Assembly (NCBI GenBank): GCA_002862785.1
Contig: PKDZ01000083.1
Coordinates: 1 to 32,142 of the forward strand
Origin: Flavobacteriales bacterium
GTDB taxonomy: Bacteria; Bacteroidota; Bacteroidia; Flavobacteriales_D; Sanyastnellaceae
DNA: 32,142 nucleotides
Direction: 5' to 3'
Part shown: piece by piece, positions 30,684-32,142 of the stretch
How positions within the stretch are numbered: the first letter of the stretch is position 1
Layout: every line of letters starts with the position of its first letter
Position numbers and translations under genes: made by a program
The notes under the pieces: generated by a model
The model's input: only the letters and a program-made list of their open reading frames with translations
Databases searched by the model: none
What the model was told of the DNA's origin: nothing

Positions 30684-31991
30684 TCAGTTGACGCAGGGCG
30701 TACCGAACACCGCCAAGATAGCGAGCATGTCGACCGCCGTCACGAGGCCGTCCCCATTGATGTCGGCGACACAATTGGACAGACAGCCAAAATCACTGAG
30801 CAAAAACAGCACGTCGCTCACCGCCACCAAGCCGTCCCCATCGAAGTCCTCCGGACAGTCATCGACGATGAACTCCCCGGTGCATCCGTAGTTCGGGGCG
30901 TCACACTCCGTGTAGACGTCGTTGAAGGTGGTCGCGTCTCCGTCGTCGCACGGGTCCCCTTCAAAAATGCAGCTGCCGTCATTCTCCGTGGCGGCGGGGT
31001 CGTAGTTGCAAGCCGACCCGGAGGTGCACCCCGGCACCGTGACCGGAGTGCCCTCGCACCCGTACCCCGGAAGGCTGCAGTCCGTGTAGACGTCATCGAA
31101 CGTCATCGCGTTCCCGTCATCGCAGGCATCGCCCACAAAGACACAGCTTCCGTCATCCTCGTTGGCGGCAGGATCGAAGTTGCACGCCGTGGCGGCCATG
31201 CATCCCGGCACGATGGCCGGCGGCTCCCAGAACCACGCATCATAGACCCATTCGGGATGGTCGACATACGGATTGCGGTTGCCCTGCGCCACCGCGGTCC
31301 GGTCGTTGCGCACCACCTCGGGCGGGTCCACAGGATCGTCCAGATGCCATTGGTAGAGCAGGTCCGGGTCGCCGACATCGGCAAGGACGCCCGCCTGCGT
31401 GGGGTACATGGTGTAGAAGTAGAAGACTGAGCGCGCCACATCCCCCTTCTTCTCTTCACGGGGCTCCCAGAGGTTGCCGGACCCCTCGCTGAAGTCATCG
31501 GCATTGGTGGGCATGGACCCCGTGCTCAGGTACTCCCCGGACGAGGTCACCCCATACCATTGCGCACTGCCGTCGGCCACCTCACCATAAGGGTCGTTGC
31601 TCCGCGCCGAGTTCGCCGAGCCATGGCACGGTCGAATCGACCAGATGTCGGACTTCATGGGGCTGACTCCCCCGTAGAAGGATTGCGGAACAAGGTGCTC
31701 AGCGTTGATTGGATTGGGGTAGGTCACGAAACCGCTGGCCTGCTGGAAACCGGTGTAAATGCACTCGATCTGACCGCCATCGGCGTCCACGTACCCATAC
31801 ATCTGGCTCCGGGCGCCATTGTACCCCAAATCGTCAAACAGGCCATCGTACCAATTGGCCTTGATCCACGTCCGAAGGCTCCCCAGCGTCAAGTCGCCCG
31901 GGTCGTCCGGTTGGGCGAGCAGGGCCATGGGCAGAGCCCCAAGCAGGACCACCAAGATCAACCGGCGGGAAAGGGTCAACGGAAAACGCAC
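30684..31991 (-). CDS. Secreted endonuclease I with GCTD repeats and EF-hand/dockerin-like tail
   Basis: 435 residues. Signal peptide ends ALLAQ (1-27). The endonuclease I domain (about 35-255) shows INAEHLVPQSF with His99, SDIWSIRPCHGSANSARSNDPYG and a C-terminal RNPYVDHPEWV, typical of extracellular non-specific nucleases that use a beta-beta-alpha metal site. It is followed by two copies of a unit made of a GCxxxxACN(F/Y)DPAAxxxDGSC repeat plus a GDxCDDGxAxTF(D/N)DVYTxC segment. A C-terminal pair of calcium-loop motifs (DFDGDGLVAVSDVLFLLSDFG; DINGDGLVTAVDMLAILAVFG) is related to the end of the large protease. The start is a GTG at 31991, placed immediately before the signal peptide. Likely role: degradation of external DNA or RNA for nutrients. 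Confidence 0.9.
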   Translation of the reverse strand: MRFPLTLSRRLILVVLLGALPMALLAQPDDPGDLTLGSLRTWIKANWYDGLFDDLGYNGARSQMYGYVDADGGQIECIYTGFQQASGFVTYPNPINAEHLVPQSFYGGVSPMKSDIWSIRPCHGSANSARSNDPYGEVADGSAQWYGVTSSGEYLSTGSMPTNADDFSEGSGNLWEPREEKKGDVARSVFYFYTMYPTQAGVLADVGDPDLLYQWHLDDPVDPPEVVRNDRTAVAQGNRNPYVDHPEWVYDAWFWEPPAIVPGCMAATACNFDPAANEDDGSCVFVGDACDDGNAMTFDDVYTDCSLPGYGCEGTPVTVPGCTSGSACNYDPAATENDGSCIFEGDPCDDGDATTFNDVYTECDAPNYGCTGEFIVDDCPEDFDGDGLVAVSDVLFLLSDFGCLSNCVADINGDGLVTAVDMLAILAVFGTPCVN

Positions 31992-31999
31992 GCGAACTT

Positions 32000-32006
32000 C
32001 AAGATA
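32000..32006 (-). promoter_or_regulatory. TAnnTTG box before the endonuclease gene
   Basis: TATCTTG on the minus strand, eight bases before the GTG start at 31991 and just after the stop of the upstream partial gene. Likely -7 element of the endonuclease-carboxypeptidase transcript. Confidence 0.45.
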
Positions 32007-32012
32007 ACCCCT

Positions 32013-32142
32013 TCAGCGCTGCCACCGCGCATCATGGACAAAAGCCGTGTCGTTCAGGGCGGACAGGAAGGCAAGCAGCTGCGACCGCTCCTCGTCAGAG
32101 AGGGTGAACGGAGCCAGAAGGGAATCCTGGTGGGCATGGCCC
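32013..32142 (-). CDS. 3' end of a probable di-haem cytochrome c peroxidase/MauG-family gene (partial)
   Basis: Only the last 42 codons are inside the window. They read APFTLSDEERSQLLAFLSAL followed by NDTAFVHDARWQR and a stop. The pattern L-T/S-D-x-E-x-x-x-L-x-A-F-L-x-x-L-N/T-D-x-x-F is the usual C-terminus of bacterial di-haem cytochrome c peroxidase/MauG-like proteins. The haem-binding CxxCH motifs, which would settle the call, lie beyond the window edge. Confidence 0.6.
   Translation of the reverse strand, partial: GHAHQDSLLAPFTLSDEERSQLLAFLSALNDTAFVHDARWQR

Noticed and set aside
28121-30691. 856-codon open frame on the plus strand opposite the M14 peptidase
   Set aside because: Antisense shadow. 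The minus strand has a signal peptide and all zinc ligands; the plus reading has none of these and is rich in G, V, H and R.

Overview
The window is about 32 kb of GC-rich DNA that looks like the chromosome of a member of the Bacteroidota, probably a Flavobacteriales-type marine or aquatic lineage. The pointers are a type IX secretion (T9SS) type-A sorting domain, a remnant of a gliding-motility type-B sorting domain, FISUMP-domain proteins, GCTDPxACNYDxxAxxDDGSC repeats, a choice-of-anchor-B region, near absence of Shine-Dalgarno sequences, and start codons placed just downstream of TAnnTTG elements that resemble the Bacteroidota -7 box. The assignment is inferred from protein families; no rRNA is present.

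Layout. 1-2.5 kb: tRNA-Arg(UCU), a truncated FISUMP fragment, a secreted two-repeat protein and a HAD-fold protein that has lost key acids. 2.6-10.2 kb (+): a complete tryptophan operon trpE-G-D-C-F-B-A followed 3 nt later by a DAHP synthase. It is preceded by a full transcription attenuator: the leader peptide MNNIQWWWPSR, mutually exclusive hairpins, and a terminator whose T-tract ends six bases before trpE. 10.2-12.4 kb (-): hotdog thioesterase, SRPBCC protein and barrel-only Omp85 protein, translationally coupled. 12.4-15.6 kb (-): pheA, an aminotransferase and a DAHP synthase/chorismate mutase fusion, joined by ATGA overlaps. This operon is preceded by a second attenuator with leader peptide MRCRVFAFFYFDHG and a terminator close to pheA. 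15.7-19.3 kb: three lipoproteins and a DEAD-box RNA helicase with a KGGYKK-rich tail. 19.4-32.1 kb: exported proteins, namely a purple-acid-phosphatase-like enzyme with a T9SS tail, a DUF1028 protein, a 1368-residue M43 protease/anchor-B chimera, a lipoprotein with C-terminal membrane segments, an M14 carboxypeptidase, an endonuclease I, and the 3' end of a probable di-haem cytochrome c peroxidase.

How the genes work together. The most interesting system is the pair of aromatic amino acid operons. Each carries its own DAHP synthase isozyme, and each is preceded by a short ORF rich in the codon of its end product plus competing hairpins. Flux into the shikimate pathway therefore appears to be set by two independent ribosome-sensing switches, one reading charged tRNA-Trp and one reading charged tRNA-Phe (and perhaps tRNA-Tyr). 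The right half of the window looks like a scavenging and cell-surface module (phosphatase, peptidases, nuclease), with the proteins exported by Sec and some probably passed to T9SS.
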